Both the position numbers and the translations under genes were made by a program. From Thermococcus sp. Bubb.Bath (GTDB taxonomy: Archaea; Methanobacteriota_B; Thermococci; Thermococcales; Thermococcaceae): a stretch of 64,000 nucleotides of DNA. Under the pieces are notes generated by a model. The model searched no databases, was not told where the DNA came from, and saw only the letters and a program-made list of their open reading frames with translations. The DNA lies in assembly GCF_012027595.1 (NCBI RefSeq), contig NZ_SNUR01000001.1:434001-498000 (forward strand), read 5' to 3'. Positions 39,197-48,756 of the stretch are shown in pieces (within the stretch, counting starts at the first letter, position 1; each line of letters opens with the position of its first letter).

Positions 39197-39254
39197 GGTG
39201 AAACCGGAGAATTAAGAGGAGAAATAAAGGAGACAAAACTCGGGATGCTGTGAG

Positions 39255-41891
39255 TCATCTAATTCCTCTCCTCCGGTTCCAGACTGCGGCCACTGCCAGC
39301 GTCATAACCAGGATCGCTGCAGGCCCGCAGATACCCTTGTGACTCTCGGTTTCTGTCGTTTTGGGAGAGATGTAAGTGTAATCCGGTGCTATGTCCAGCG
39401 AAGCCGCGAAGATTTTAGGCTTGGTAGTCTTTACGCTTCTTGAGATAGGACTTTCATAAAACGTGGTAGTGTACTCGCAGGTGGAGTTGTCATAATGTAT
39501 CTTCGTCATGTCGGAGACGCTTTTGATGGGGCCGTTCTGGAGCATGTTCTCTGGGCACCTCTCAGCGTAGATGTCCCCCAGTGTTGTCTCGTTCAGAGAA
39601 AGTGCCGGTTCTTTTGCTTTCTCGCGGATGATGTTCAGGATCTTCTCAAGGGATTCAGAGTTGGAAATGTCCACCTTGACTTTTGGACCCAGGAGACCGT
39701 ACGAGTTTGCCGTAAAGCCCTTCAGATTAATTTTCTCTGTGTTGAATGTTAGATAGGTGCCGTTCACGCTGAACTTCTCTTTAAGCTGGTACTTTGACAT
39801 GGTGAATGAGAGAATCGAAGTCAGGTATCCCCCTTTGAGCAGTCTGCCGTCCTTGTCCAACAGGAGGAACGTCACACCGATGTATTCATTTGAGGGAGTT
39901 CCTTTCCGGAGGAGGAGAATCCTCCCATCCTTCGTTGTTTTGATGGCGTCAAAGGGCTTTTTAAGCTCCAGTGCCCAAGTTGCCACCCCATCGGGGTTCA
40001 GAGCCACCAGATGAGACGGAGTAAGGACGAGTATTCTTCCCTCGGATGATGCAACGTCCGTTATTTCTTCTCCACCGATGGATTTGGTCCATGTTATTGA
40101 GGGACTTCCCTTGAGGTTTAAAGCGGCTACACCATAACCTTTGACGCCCAATATCAGTGAATTGTCAGCGAGAGCAGCCCCCGAAATGACCGCATCGGAA
40201 GCCTCCCGCGGTAACAGGTGGCTCTTGTTCAGGAGGATTCTGAACGTACTACCGTTAGCGTTGACGTACTCGATCTCCCGCAGCAGAGACATGTCGCCGG
40301 CAGGCGCGGTTACTAGTCCGTGTTCGCCGAAGTACATAATTGTCCTTCCGGAAGTGGTGCCTGTCCACACAACCCGATTTCCGTTGATTAGAGCGTAATG
40401 GCCTGAAGACATATCCCCAATTTCGACGTACATCAGTTTTTCGGAGGTCCGGATGTCGGTTATATCACCGTCCCAGGGAAGTTTGCCCTTAAACAGCTTC
40501 CATGAACTACCATTGTTCTCTGCTATTATGAGATAATCCCCTGAACAGGGGGTGCTTAATTTGGCCACCTGCAGCGGCTTCCCGTCGGTCCCGTTGAGTG
40601 TGTATAACTCCTCCACATTGGGGAGATAAATTAAGTCCCCTGTTGATTCCCCAATATGGGTGAGGATGCTGCCCCCTGCTGAAAAAACGGGGAAGGGTTT
40701 TCCATTGTATGAACCTGGATACGCAGAGGTAACCTTACTCGCGTCCATTTTAGGCTCTATGTAGATGCCGTTATCGAACTTTCCATCTGGGGAAATCCTA
40801 AAATGAATGACCTTGGGCGTTTCCCAAATGGTGTCCCTGCCAACGAGAACTGCCCCAACCGTGTATCCGTCTCCGTCTTTCTTGATGTAAGCAGGTAAAA
40901 CCAGCGGGTTCAGAGCCAGCCTTATCGTTTCATTGCCACTGGAGGCTCCCCCTAGGAGCTGTTGTGAAATGAGGGGGTTCCCCGTGTAGTCCATCCCATA
41001 CGTCGAGGAATTGAAGAGCGATTTGAATACCATCGCCAGGTCGCTTTTCTCCGCCAGTTCTGCCGCTGATCCTTCAATCGCAGTTATTATGTTGTACTCC
41101 CTCCCCATATCAACAGAACCATCTGGACCCACAATGAGGAGGGCTGGGACGGTTGTACTTCCCATGTCATACTTTATGCTCACTTCATCGCTCAATCCCA
41201 CCATGGCTATGCTCCTTCCATTCCATGCAGCCGCTGTCACAATGAAGTGGGGATATTCCACAGTGTGAATGGGACTTCCGTTGATTGCAGTCTCAACTAG
41301 GAAGGTACTCATACTGCCGTGGTTTACTGTTCCAATCAGAAGGTAGACCTTCAGCGAAGGGGACACCAGAACCCTGGTGCTGGCTATCGAAACGTTAACT
41401 GGAAGGATGTATTCATCGGACTTTAATATGGAGCCCGTGCCGTTGACTAGGAGGAGGATTATGGAGTTGGCGGAACTCTCGGCTATGTATAGATCGTCAC
41501 CGCTTGGATAAACGTCCCGGATACTTCCTCCCGAGTACTTGATAGACCACTTTACCTTCCCCGTGAAGGGGTTTATGTCCATCACAGTACCGTCTTCTCC
41601 AAGTAGGAGAAGGGTTTTCCCCCAGGGCACGACCCTCTCAGCCTCAAAGGGGTACCTGAAAATGGTGCGGATTCCTCCACTCTCGTTGAGGGTCAAAACA
41701 ATGGCTTCTTTCAACCCGTTTACCGCGACTATAACCGGGTGGTTATCCAGCTGTCCTGCCCAGACAACGTTTCTAACGTACCATGTTTGGATAGGGGGTT
41801 CAGATTTCACGGGGGATGCCCCCGCTGGCACCGAAACCACCAGAACCGCGGTTATTATGACTAAAAGTGCACTCTTCCATTGATGCGACAT
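39255..41891 (-). CDS. Secreted beta-propeller-like protein with CGP-CTERM anchor
   Basis: An 878-residue extracellular protein. Signal peptide SALLVIITAVLVVSVPAGAS, then many repeated strands with VVAVNG/LLLLGEDG/IYIAESS-type units like PQQ or WD propellers, and a C-terminal CGP-CTERM signal (HKGICGPAAILVM, then WNRRRGIR). That motif is a Thermococcales sorting signal, where the Cys is probably lipid-modified after cleavage. The ATG at 41891 follows GGAGGTGGTAAC; the longer in-frame start is not needed. Function unknown, at the cell surface. Confidence 0.8.
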   Translation of the reverse strand: MSHQWKSALLVIITAVLVVSVPAGASPVKSEPPIQTWYVRNVVWAGQLDNHPVIVAVNGLKEAIVLTLNESGGIRTIFRYPFEAERVVPWGKTLLLLGEDGTVMDINPFTGKVKWSIKYSGGSIRDVYPSGDDLYIAESSANSIILLLVNGTGSILKSDEYILPVNVSIASTRVLVSPSLKVYLLIGTVNHGSMSTFLVETAINGSPIHTVEYPHFIVTAAAWNGRSIAMVGLSDEVSIKYDMGSTTVPALLIVGPDGSVDMGREYNIITAIEGSAAELAEKSDLAMVFKSLFNSSTYGMDYTGNPLISQQLLGGASSGNETIRLALNPLVLPAYIKKDGDGYTVGAVLVGRDTIWETPKVIHFRISPDGKFDNGIYIEPKMDASKVTSAYPGSYNGKPFPVFSAGGSILTHIGESTGDLIYLPNVEELYTLNGTDGKPLQVAKLSTPCSGDYLIIAENNGSSWKLFKGKLPWDGDITDIRTSEKLMYVEIGDMSSGHYALINGNRVVWTGTTSGRTIMYFGEHGLVTAPAGDMSLLREIEYVNANGSTFRILLNKSHLLPREASDAVISGAALADNSLILGVKGYGVAALNLKGSPSITWTKSIGGEEITDVASSEGRILVLTPSHLVALNPDGVATWALELKKPFDAIKTTKDGRILLLRKGTPSNEYIGVTFLLLDKDGRLLKGGYLTSILSFTMSKYQLKEKFSVNGTYLTFNTEKINLKGFTANSYGLLGPKVKVDISNSESLEKILNIIREKAKEPALSLNETTLGDIYAERCPENMLQNGPIKSVSDMTKIHYDNSTCEYTTTFYESPISRSVKTTKPKIFAASLDIAPDYTYISPKTTETESHKGICGPAAILVMTLAVAAVWNRRRGIR

Positions 41892-42018
41892 GTTACCACC
41901 TCCAATCATATATAAGGACATACCGTATATTATAATCTTTTCGCTGTGATGGGAGCGTGAGATACTCTCTGGGCTCTAACCTCGCAACGTTTTTATCTGC
42001 ATGTTCGGAATATTCACT

Positions 42019-42363
42019 ATGAAAGCCGAAATCAAAAACCTCATTGACCGCGGGACTTACCGAAAGCTCCCGCTCTTTGAGGGTGAACTGCCTGAGGGGA
42101 GCTACGCCCAGATTGTCGAGGTCAAGCCGGGCCAGACCGTCAGAAAACACTATCACGAGCGCCAGTACGAGCTGTTCTACATAATGGGCGGTGAGGCAAA
42201 GCTGGGGATAGGGGAGACTGAATACCTGGCAAAGCCCGGAGACATCTTCCTCGTCAAGCCGAAGACCGTCCACTGGGTGGTTAACGAGAAGGACGAGCCT
42301 TTCAGGCTGTTCGTCATTAAACTGAACTACTACGGTGATGACTCCGTCTGGCTCGAGGAGTAA
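42019..42363 (+). CDS. Cupin-domain protein
   Basis: A 114-residue single-domain cupin. Metal-binding motif 1 is HYHERQYELFYIMGG (two His, one Glu) and motif 2 is PGDIFLVKPKTVHWV (His). ATG at 42019 lies about 25 bases after a TATA (cgtttttatct, about 41987-41997), so the mRNA is probably leaderless. Related archaeal proteins are sugar isomerase or oxygenase-like, but no substrate can be given. Confidence 0.8.
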   Translation: MKAEIKNLIDRGTYRKLPLFEGELPEGSYAQIVEVKPGQTVRKHYHERQYELFYIMGGEAKLGIGETEYLAKPGDIFLVKPKTVHWVVNEKDEPFRLFVIKLNYYGDDSVWLEE

Positions 42364-42415
42364 CCCGGTATTTCTATTCTTACCGGTTTTCATTGGGACA
42401 AAAAGGAAAAGGGAT

Positions 42416-44086
42416 TCACAGCCTTCCGGCCAGGTAGAGGCCGAGGCTGTGCTTCAGGGCTTCCTTCTTGTCGTTGTCGAGGAGGGTCTCAACGGCGCTG
42501 ATGATGACAGGAACCTCGTGGTAGGGTGTGTGGGCCGGTGGAACCTCCCTGCCGAGGTCGAGGAGAGTGTAAACTCCTATCATGGCCGACTTGACCGAGT
42601 ACTCAACGGTGAAGACGCACTCTCCAGGTATCTCGACGTACTGCCCCATCAGGGCGAGGTTGGCGTAGTTCTCAGGGACAACCGGCGGCCTGTCACCGGG
42701 TTTCCTAGGCATGAAGTGGGCGGTGATGTAGGGCATCATGGCAGTCCTGACGTTTATGACGCTCTCAAGGAGCTCGTCCTTCTTATCGAGCCAGCCGAGG
42801 TGGTAGAGAAGTTCGAGGAATATTTCCTTTCCGGTGGCCTGGCTCATCGGCTTCTTGATGTAGTCGCCCTCCTTGTCCACGAAGAGACCGTAGCCCCAGA
42901 GAACGGTTACGTCCTCGGGCTGGTTCCTGAAGTGCGGTTGCCTGAAGGCAACGATGGACATCAGCCACGAGGAGTCCTTGAACGTGACCAGTCCGCCGGT
43001 TCCGGTCCTGTTGCCCGTGAACTCCTCCAGCATCCTGAGGAATTTGTCTCCCTTAAAGGTTATCGTGAAGGACTCCCACTTGGTCTTGTCGATGTCGCCG
43101 GCGAAGACGTCGGGGTTTCCGAGGGACGGGTCCTTCTCCACCAACTTCTTCCAGAGCCTCCAGCTGTCGCCTTCTCCCCTGTTGAGAACCGGCGGGTGCT
43201 CGAAGTCGCCGTAGGTGGAGTTGTCCACCATCGAGCCGAGGGTTATGAAGACGAGGTCCTTCTCGCCGACCTCGATTGCGCCCTCCTGTTGCCCCCTCGT
43301 GTAGAGCTTGGTGACGTACTTCCTTCCGTCCCTCTCCTCAATCTCGACATCGACGACGGTGGTGTCCATGATGAAGTTAACACCGCGCTCCTTGAGCCAA
43401 TTCTGTATCGGGAGGATTATCGAGTCGTACTGGTTGTAGGGAGTCCTCTTAACCCCTTCTATCCTGTTGAGGCCCTTGACGAGATGCATGAAGCGGAGCA
43501 TGTAGCGCCTCATCTCGGCGACGCTGTGCCAGGGCTGGAAGGCGAACATCGTAGCCCAGAAGTACCAGAAGTTGGTCTGGAAGAAGTCCTTCGAGAACCA
43601 CCCCTCTATCGTAACCCCTCCAAGCTTTTCCTCCGGGGTGAGAATGAGCTCGTTGAGCTCGTTCAGGTGCCTCACGCTGAGCTCGTACCTGCTGAAGTCG
43701 ACCTTCTTGCCCGGGGTGCCGACGAGGCGGCACTTGGAGGAGCCAACGTACTCTTTGTTGAACTCAACAACCTCGTCGAGTATCGTCTTCTCCGGGTCAT
43801 CGAGGCTGGGGATGCTCCCAAGCAGGTCCCAGGTTGCCTCGTAGTGCTCCTCGAACATCCTGCCGCCTCTTAGCAAATAGCCCTTCTGGGGGTCTCCGGA
43901 GCCGTCGAGACAGCCGCCGTTGACCGGAGTCTTCTCTATGATGTTGATGTTCTCTCCGGGCATTCTGGCGTCCCTTATGAGGAAAACCGCCGCAGCCAGT
44001 GAGGCTATACCACCGCCGACGAGGTAGACCTTCCTTTCCTCTATATCCGGAACTTTCCTCGGCGTTACCCTCTTGTAGTTCAGCAC
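42416..44086 (-). CDS. ohyA: Oleate hydratase (MCRA family)
   Basis: A 556-residue FAD-dependent enzyme that adds water across the cis-9 double bond of free fatty acids. The dinucleotide-binding motif VGGGIASLAAAVFLI is near residue 28, the active-site-region RGGRMFEEHYEATWDL near residue 75 and the FAD-region ITLGSMVDNSTYG near residue 270. Length and motifs match bacterial oleate hydratases. GTG at 44086 follows GAGGTGA; GTG at 44095 lies within that site. Divergent from an aspartate racemase gene. Thermococcales have isoprenoid ether lipids, so the gene suggests transfer from bacteria and a role in detoxifying or modifying exogenous fatty acids. Confidence 0.88.
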   Translation of the reverse strand: MLNYKRVTPRKVPDIEERKVYLVGGGIASLAAAVFLIRDARMPGENINIIEKTPVNGGCLDGSGDPQKGYLLRGGRMFEEHYEATWDLLGSIPSLDDPEKTILDEVVEFNKEYVGSSKCRLVGTPGKKVDFSRYELSVRHLNELNELILTPEEKLGGVTIEGWFSKDFFQTNFWYFWATMFAFQPWHSVAEMRRYMLRFMHLVKGLNRIEGVKRTPYNQYDSIILPIQNWLKERGVNFIMDTTVVDVEIEERDGRKYVTKLYTRGQQEGAIEVGEKDLVFITLGSMVDNSTYGDFEHPPVLNRGEGDSWRLWKKLVEKDPSLGNPDVFAGDIDKTKWESFTITFKGDKFLRMLEEFTGNRTGTGGLVTFKDSSWLMSIVAFRQPHFRNQPEDVTVLWGYGLFVDKEGDYIKKPMSQATGKEIFLELLYHLGWLDKKDELLESVINVRTAMMPYITAHFMPRKPGDRPPVVPENYANLALMGQYVEIPGECVFTVEYSVKSAMIGVYTLLDLGREVPPAHTPYHEVPVIISAVETLLDNDKKEALKHSLGLYLAGRL

Positions 44087-44183
44087 ATTCCTCACCTCAA
44101 CATGTCGAATAACGACATTATGTTTTCAGTCATAACGAAAACCTTAAAAAGTTTTTCGTGCAAGAATGAAAAAGAGGGGTAAA
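44087..44183. promoter_or_regulatory. Divergent promoter with two inverted repeats
   Basis: Between ohyA and the racemase gene lie ATGTCG-aataa-CGACAT (44102-44118) and ACGAAAA-11 bases-TTTTCGT (44135-44159). The second encloses the sequence cttaaaaag, the TATA of the racemase (start near 44170). Binding there would block both directions. The first lies beside the ohyA ribosome site and would cover its transcription start. Confidence 0.5.
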
Positions 44184-44882
44184 ATGTCAGAGCGCGTCAT
44201 TGGCATCCTCGGGGGAATGGGGCCGCTGGCGACGGCGGAGCTCTTCAGGCGGATAGTCGAGAAAACCCCCGCAAAGCGTGACCAGGATCATCCGAGGATA
44301 ATAATCTACAACAACCCGAAGATACCGGACAGGACTGCCTTCATACTCGGAAACGGTCCAGACCCAAGGCCCGAACTTGTGGCCAGTGCGAAAAAACTCG
44401 AAAGATGGGGAGTGGACTTCATAATAATGCCCTGCAACACGGCCCACTTCTTCGCCGAGACCATTCAGAAAGCGATAAGGGTTCCACTCGTCAGCATGAT
44501 AGAGGAGACAGCAGAGGTTGTTAGAGAAACGGGGCTCAGAAAGGTAGGCCTCCTCGCCACTAACGGAACCATAAAGGGGCTCGTCTACCACAGGGCACTC
44601 CTGAAACACGGCGTTCAGATAGCAGTGCCCGGTAAAAACGATCAGGCGCAGGTGATGCGGGCAATATACGAAGGGATAAAGGCCGGTAATCTTGAAATGG
44701 GGAGGGAACTTCTGCTAAAAGTTGCAAAGAAGCTTGAAATGCGATCAGATGGAATAATAACCGGCTGCACTGAGGTCAGCGTGGCGCTAAAGCAGGAAGA
44801 TTTGAGCGTTCCCCTCATTGACCCGATGAATGTGATAGCGGAGAAAGCCGTGAAACTGGCCCTCGGATTGGAAGATCTCTGA
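44184..44882 (+). CDS. Aspartate racemase family protein
   Basis: A 232-residue member of the aspartate/glutamate racemase superfamily (PLP-independent, two-cysteine mechanism). The first active-site Cys is in MPCNTAHFF near residue 77 and the second in GCTEVS near 195. [12 protein letters not shown] opens the protein. ATG at 44184 follows GAGGGGTAAA; the upstream ATG 44166 contains that site and is rejected. D-aspartate is a plausible product, but substrate cannot be settled from sequence. Confidence 0.88.
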   Translation: MSERVIGILGGMGPLATAELFRRIVEKTPAKRDQDHPRIIIYNNPKIPDRTAFILGNGPDPRPELVASAKKLERWGVDFIIMPCNTAHFFAETIQKAIRVPLVSMIEETAEVVRETGLRKVGLLATNGTIKGLVYHRALLKHGVQIAVPGKNDQAQVMRAIYEGIKAGNLEMGRELLLKVAKKLEMRSDGIITGCTEVSVALKQEDLSVPLIDPMNVIAEKAVKLALGLEDL

Positions 44883-44965
44883 GAGCTAGAATTTGAGAAC
44901 TGGAATCAGTTCTTTAAGTGGTTGCATTACAAAAATAGGAAAAGTAACGGGGTATATGTTTGTGT

Positions 44966-46510
44966 TCACTTCCCTTTTTTTGCCATAAGCATGGCTGCAA
45001 TCAACGTCGGAAGGAGGAGAAAAGCCGGCCCGCAGATCCCGTGGCTTCCCTCATGTCCGGAGGAGGATACACCCTTGGAGGATGAGGGGGAAGCTGAGTT
45101 TGAAGTTGAGCTCTGGGTTCCTTCACTGGGCTTTAAGCTGGAGGTTGTGGAGGGAGTCGTAGGGGTATGCGTTGTAGGGGACGTGATGGGAGATGATGAA
45201 GACCTCTGAGGACACAACACACTTACCGATGGGCTGAGGGCCTTAACCTCTGGTTCCACGGGCGCCGAGGCTATTCTAACTTTCATTAGAGGCCCTGCAG
45301 GGCCGGTCCACACCACAGGAGAGACCGAGCTCACGGTGAACAGCGGCCTCTTTACGTTTAGGTTGCATCCTTCAAAGTGGAACGTTGTGCCATTGAGCAT
45401 AATGAACAGCGGGTTGGAGCTTAACAGCTGCCCAAGACCGTTTGTCTTTCCGTTGGTTCCGCCGACAAGGATGACTCTGCCGTCTGGAAGTGTAACCATC
45501 CCTCTTATCCAGTCGGAGCCCTTTCCTCCGAAGGTTATCCATCTCTCAACGTTTCCAGCGGAGTCTAGGACGAGCAACCACGCCTGAGCGCTTAGGGATG
45601 GAATAGCGTAGGTTATCCCTCCCACGAGGAGCTCTCCAGTAGGAAGGAGCGTTACCGCGTTGGCCCAGTCGTTCTGGGGACTCCCAACCCTCTTTGCCCA
45701 TAAGAGGTTCCCCTGGAGGTCCGTTCTAATTACAAGGAGGTCAACGTTGTTCTTCACACCTAGAGAGGGGGAAGTCGTGTATCCAACGAGGGTTATTCCC
45801 TTTCCATCTACTTCCATATCGTAGAGCTGTTCTGTCCCGTTTCCTCCAAAAGAGCGCTGCCAGATGACGGTTCCGTTGTTGGATATCTCCGCGAGCCACA
45901 TGTCCTGTGAGTTAGTGGCGGGGGAATGGATCATGCCTGCGACGAAGATTGAGCCATCTGGAAGTGCCTCCAGCTTAACCGGCACCACACTGTAATTGAA
46001 GTCAAACATGTAGCCAGAGAGGGGGCTCCCATTGCTAGAGAGCTTGAGGATTATTCCATGCCCTAACTTTGAAGAGGCCGCCAGAAAACCGTCGCCGTAT
46101 GGGATAACAGAGGTGATTATTTCCGTGTTGTAAGAACGACTCCATAGGACGTTTCCGTCTCCGTCCAGCTCGAATATCCAGCCCCCTCCGAAGTAGGAGC
46201 TTCCCCCTGCGGCTAGTATCCGATTTCCATTTATCACCTTCACAGTTGTTAAAAGATCCCTTCCCTGACTCCCGTAGGCCTTAGCCCACACTAGGGAACC
46301 TGAACTATTAAACCTGTAAACCACGGCATCAAAGTCACCAAGACCCGTCCCGTTTGAGATTCCGCCTGCGACGATGAAGTCTCCAGAGTCAACGCTCATC
46401 AGCGAGGTCATGCCATTTTGTTTGATCTCCTCAATAACTATACCTGATGCGGAAACAAACTGAGCCATGAGAACTAAGGCCACGATGAAAATGCCGGTTT
46501 TAGCGCCCAT
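44966..46510 (-). CDS. Secreted repeat protein with CGP-CTERM anchor
   Basis: A 514-residue extracellular protein: signal peptide IFIVALVLMAQFVSASG, then about seven repeats of roughly 50 residues with the pattern Trp-x-(R/K)-(S/A)-(Y/F)-G and (V/I)-(A/V)-GG (VWAKAYGSQG, LWSRSYN, IWQRSFGGNG, LWAKRVGS; ILAAGGSS, LVGGITY). These indicate a beta-propeller. A Ser/Thr/Pro linker and the CGP-CTERM end (GICGPAFLLL, MAKKGK) follow. The ATG at 46510 follows GGTGGAAAACGTG. Function unknown, surface-attached. Confidence 0.78.
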   Translation of the reverse strand: MGAKTGIFIVALVLMAQFVSASGIVIEEIKQNGMTSLMSVDSGDFIVAGGISNGTGLGDFDAVVYRFNSSGSLVWAKAYGSQGRDLLTTVKVINGNRILAAGGSSYFGGGWIFELDGDGNVLWSRSYNTEIITSVIPYGDGFLAASSKLGHGIILKLSSNGSPLSGYMFDFNYSVVPVKLEALPDGSIFVAGMIHSPATNSQDMWLAEISNNGTVIWQRSFGGNGTEQLYDMEVDGKGITLVGYTTSPSLGVKNNVDLLVIRTDLQGNLLWAKRVGSPQNDWANAVTLLPTGELLVGGITYAIPSLSAQAWLLVLDSAGNVERWITFGGKGSDWIRGMVTLPDGRVILVGGTNGKTNGLGQLLSSNPLFIMLNGTTFHFEGCNLNVKRPLFTVSSVSPVVWTGPAGPLMKVRIASAPVEPEVKALSPSVSVLCPQRSSSSPITSPTTHTPTTPSTTSSLKPSEGTQSSTSNSASPSSSKGVSSSGHEGSHGICGPAFLLLPTLIAAMLMAKKGK

Positions 46511-46608
46511 CACGTTTTCCACCGGAGGGATGTAGAGGGCTTAGAATAAAAGCTTTCTGATGGCTCTGAAATTTTAAGTCAAGTCAAAAGTAAAGAAAGA
46601 GAAATAAT

Positions 46609-48588
46609 TCACTTCTTCTTTCTTAGGAGGAGGGGTATGATGGCGAGGCCGACGATGGCCGCCGGACCGCAAATGCTCGTTCCCTTCCTGCTGCTTGAAG
46701 ACGGAGTAGTACTCGACTGTGAGCTGGTAGTCGGCTGTGAAGTAGTAGTCATACTGTTGCTGGTAGTTATTGAACTGCTTGAAGAGCTAGTGGTTGTAGT
46801 AGTGGTTGAGCTGCTTGAGGAGCTGGTAGTAGTCGTGGTTGTGGTCGTTGTAGGGGAACTCGAAGAAGTAGTTGTCTCCGGCTTGGTGAGCGGGATCATG
46901 CGGACGGTGGCGAGCTTGTCGTTGTTGGCATCGTAGCTCTTGAGCTGTTCCTCCTGAGTCGGCTTGAACCAGGTCGGAACGAGGAGATCCATGACGCGCG
47001 GGGCGACTCCAGCGATAACCGCGTTGGGATCAGCACCACCAATAACCCACTGTGACGCGTTAACACCAACAGCCCTCCACTGATCAACACCGTACCCATC
47101 CTGTGAACCAACAAGAACTGCTATCCTGGTGGTGTTAACGTTGAGGTCGCCGATGTACTTGGCCGGAACGATGACGTTTATGGTATTGTTAGCAGTGAAA
47201 ACGTTGAGGTCGTCAAGGACTGTGCCGTTTGGGAGGACGAGGTACTTGCCCCAGCCGAAGACTCTGAAGGCAAGGTTCCATGGGTGGTTCGGGTCAAGCT
47301 GGACGTTGCTTCCCGGACCGTTAGCGGCGAGCTTGATGGCAGAAGTGTTCCCGCCCTTCTTGAAGTCGAGGTACGCTTCTATGATCTGAAGGCTGAAACC
47401 GTTTGGAGCGTTCCACGGGTTGCCACCAAGGTTCTTAAAGTGGAAGCTGAATATATAGACCCCATTTGCCTTGCTGATGTTGACGCCGGTGAGGTCGAAG
47501 AGGCCGGTCTGGTTAAATACTGGGTTGGTTGGGTAAGTGTAAGTTCCTGGCCCGTGATCGTCACCAACTGGGTCGCTGATGTGAGCTATCTCCTTGGGGA
47601 CACCGTACTGAGCAACCATCGCGGCCCAGTGGAGAATATTGTTAACAAACTGTGGACCGTCGAGCTTAACACCGTGGTAGAGCGGGCTCCAAGTCGGCTC
47701 GTAGTCACCGTAGGGGCTCCCACCACTCACAATGAGAACACTCTGCTTACCATTGCCAAGCGGGATTATCTGGGCTGCGAGGAGGGTGAATACTCCAGTG
47801 TCACCGGCGAGATAAGCGTTGGCAGGTGAATCGTTGTTCTCGACGATAGTACCGTTCTCGCTGGTAACAACGATCCTGTAAGTGAGCGGGGGTTTTGAGG
47901 TCGCGTTGAGAGCGTGCCAGTTACCTTTGTCATCCACCCAGGCGACAACGCCAGGACGATAGTAGAGAACCTTTCCGCCGTTCTGGAAGTCTTGGATTAT
48001 AACTCCTGCAAAGGGCGTGTTAGGGTCGGGGTTGACGTGGCCAACAACACGATAGCCGGCTCCGGCGTTGCTGCTCGGGTCTTCAACTGAACAGGGGTCA
48101 ATCCTGAGGTTTCCATAACCGAGATGGTCGAGAACACTGTCAGCAACGTCTTGGGCCTGGACCCCGCTTCCGTAGTCACTGCCGGCTGCAACCCAGAGAA
48201 CTTTGTCGCCTTGAGCGAACCAGTTTGCGATAGCCTGGAGTTCGTCCGGGCTGAATGAACTGTTTGGCTGTCCCAGGATGAGGATGTCCACGTTTTTAAG
48301 AGCGTCTGCTGTTATGGTGTCGCCGAGGTACTCGATGCTGCCGTTGCTTTCATTAACGAGGCTGCTGTCGGTGCCGAAGTATGCCCACTTCATGTCCCCA
48401 ACTCCCTGGACTATGGGAGGGGCGAGAATTTTAGTCGTGTTGTTCACCGTAAGTGTCGAGGGGTCGATTAAATACTTGGCGTTCTCACCGTGGGTTATAT
48501 CTACTGCCACAGTAGTTGCGCTGGCCATGGCGAATCCAAAAACTCCAAACAAAACAAACAGGGTGATTACTGCTGCAATCCTCTTCAT
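46609..48588 (-). CDS. Secreted glucodextranase-module protein with CGP-CTERM anchor
   Basis: A 659-residue extracellular protein. It has a signal peptide (ITLFVLFGVFGFAMASA), an N-terminal DUF4350/GATase-like domain (VDILILGQPNSSFSPDELQAI) and a domain like the C-terminal binding module of glucodextranase (residues 380-560; FSFHFKNLGGNPW, VFGWGKYLVLPNG). A TTTT/SSSS linker of about 60 residues and the CGP-CTERM end (TSICGPAAIVGLAIIPLLLRKKK is the tail, quoted in part) complete it. The ATG at 48588 follows GGGTGATACC. A role in binding surface polysaccharide is possible. Confidence 0.78.
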   Translation of the reverse strand: MKRIAAVITLFVLFGVFGFAMASATTVAVDITHGENAKYLIDPSTLTVNNTTKILAPPIVQGVGDMKWAYFGTDSSLVNESNGSIEYLGDTITADALKNVDILILGQPNSSFSPDELQAIANWFAQGDKVLWVAAGSDYGSGVQAQDVADSVLDHLGYGNLRIDPCSVEDPSSNAGAGYRVVGHVNPDPNTPFAGVIIQDFQNGGKVLYYRPGVVAWVDDKGNWHALNATSKPPLTYRIVVTSENGTIVENNDSPANAYLAGDTGVFTLLAAQIIPLGNGKQSVLIVSGGSPYGDYEPTWSPLYHGVKLDGPQFVNNILHWAAMVAQYGVPKEIAHISDPVGDDHGPGTYTYPTNPVFNQTGLFDLTGVNISKANGVYIFSFHFKNLGGNPWNAPNGFSLQIIEAYLDFKKGGNTSAIKLAANGPGSNVQLDPNHPWNLAFRVFGWGKYLVLPNGTVLDDLNVFTANNTINVIVPAKYIGDLNVNTTRIAVLVGSQDGYGVDQWRAVGVNASQWVIGGADPNAVIAGVAPRVMDLLVPTWFKPTQEEQLKSYDANNDKLATVRMIPLTKPETTTSSSSPTTTTTTTTTSSSSSSTTTTTTSSSSSSITTSNSMTTTSQPTTSSQSSTTPSSSSRKGTSICGPAAIVGLAIIPLLLRKKK

Positions 48589-48756
48589 GGTATCACCGGG
48601 AGGAAGTATCTCCCTAAGGTTATAAATATCTTGTGAAGCCTCCATGTCTAAATCGAAAAGGCCATCTAAGGATTCCCCTTCGATAAAATATGGGAAAATA
48701 CGGCTTACTCTTGGCCTTATGGAATATTTGGGGTTCGGGAAGAACCTACCTGCGCG

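Noticed and set aside
42335-43873. A 512-codon open frame on the plus strand over the oleate hydratase gene
   Set aside because: It is antisense to a gene with clear enzyme motifs, has low-complexity Val/Glu/Leu composition and no ribosome site; such frames arise from GC-rich codon bias.
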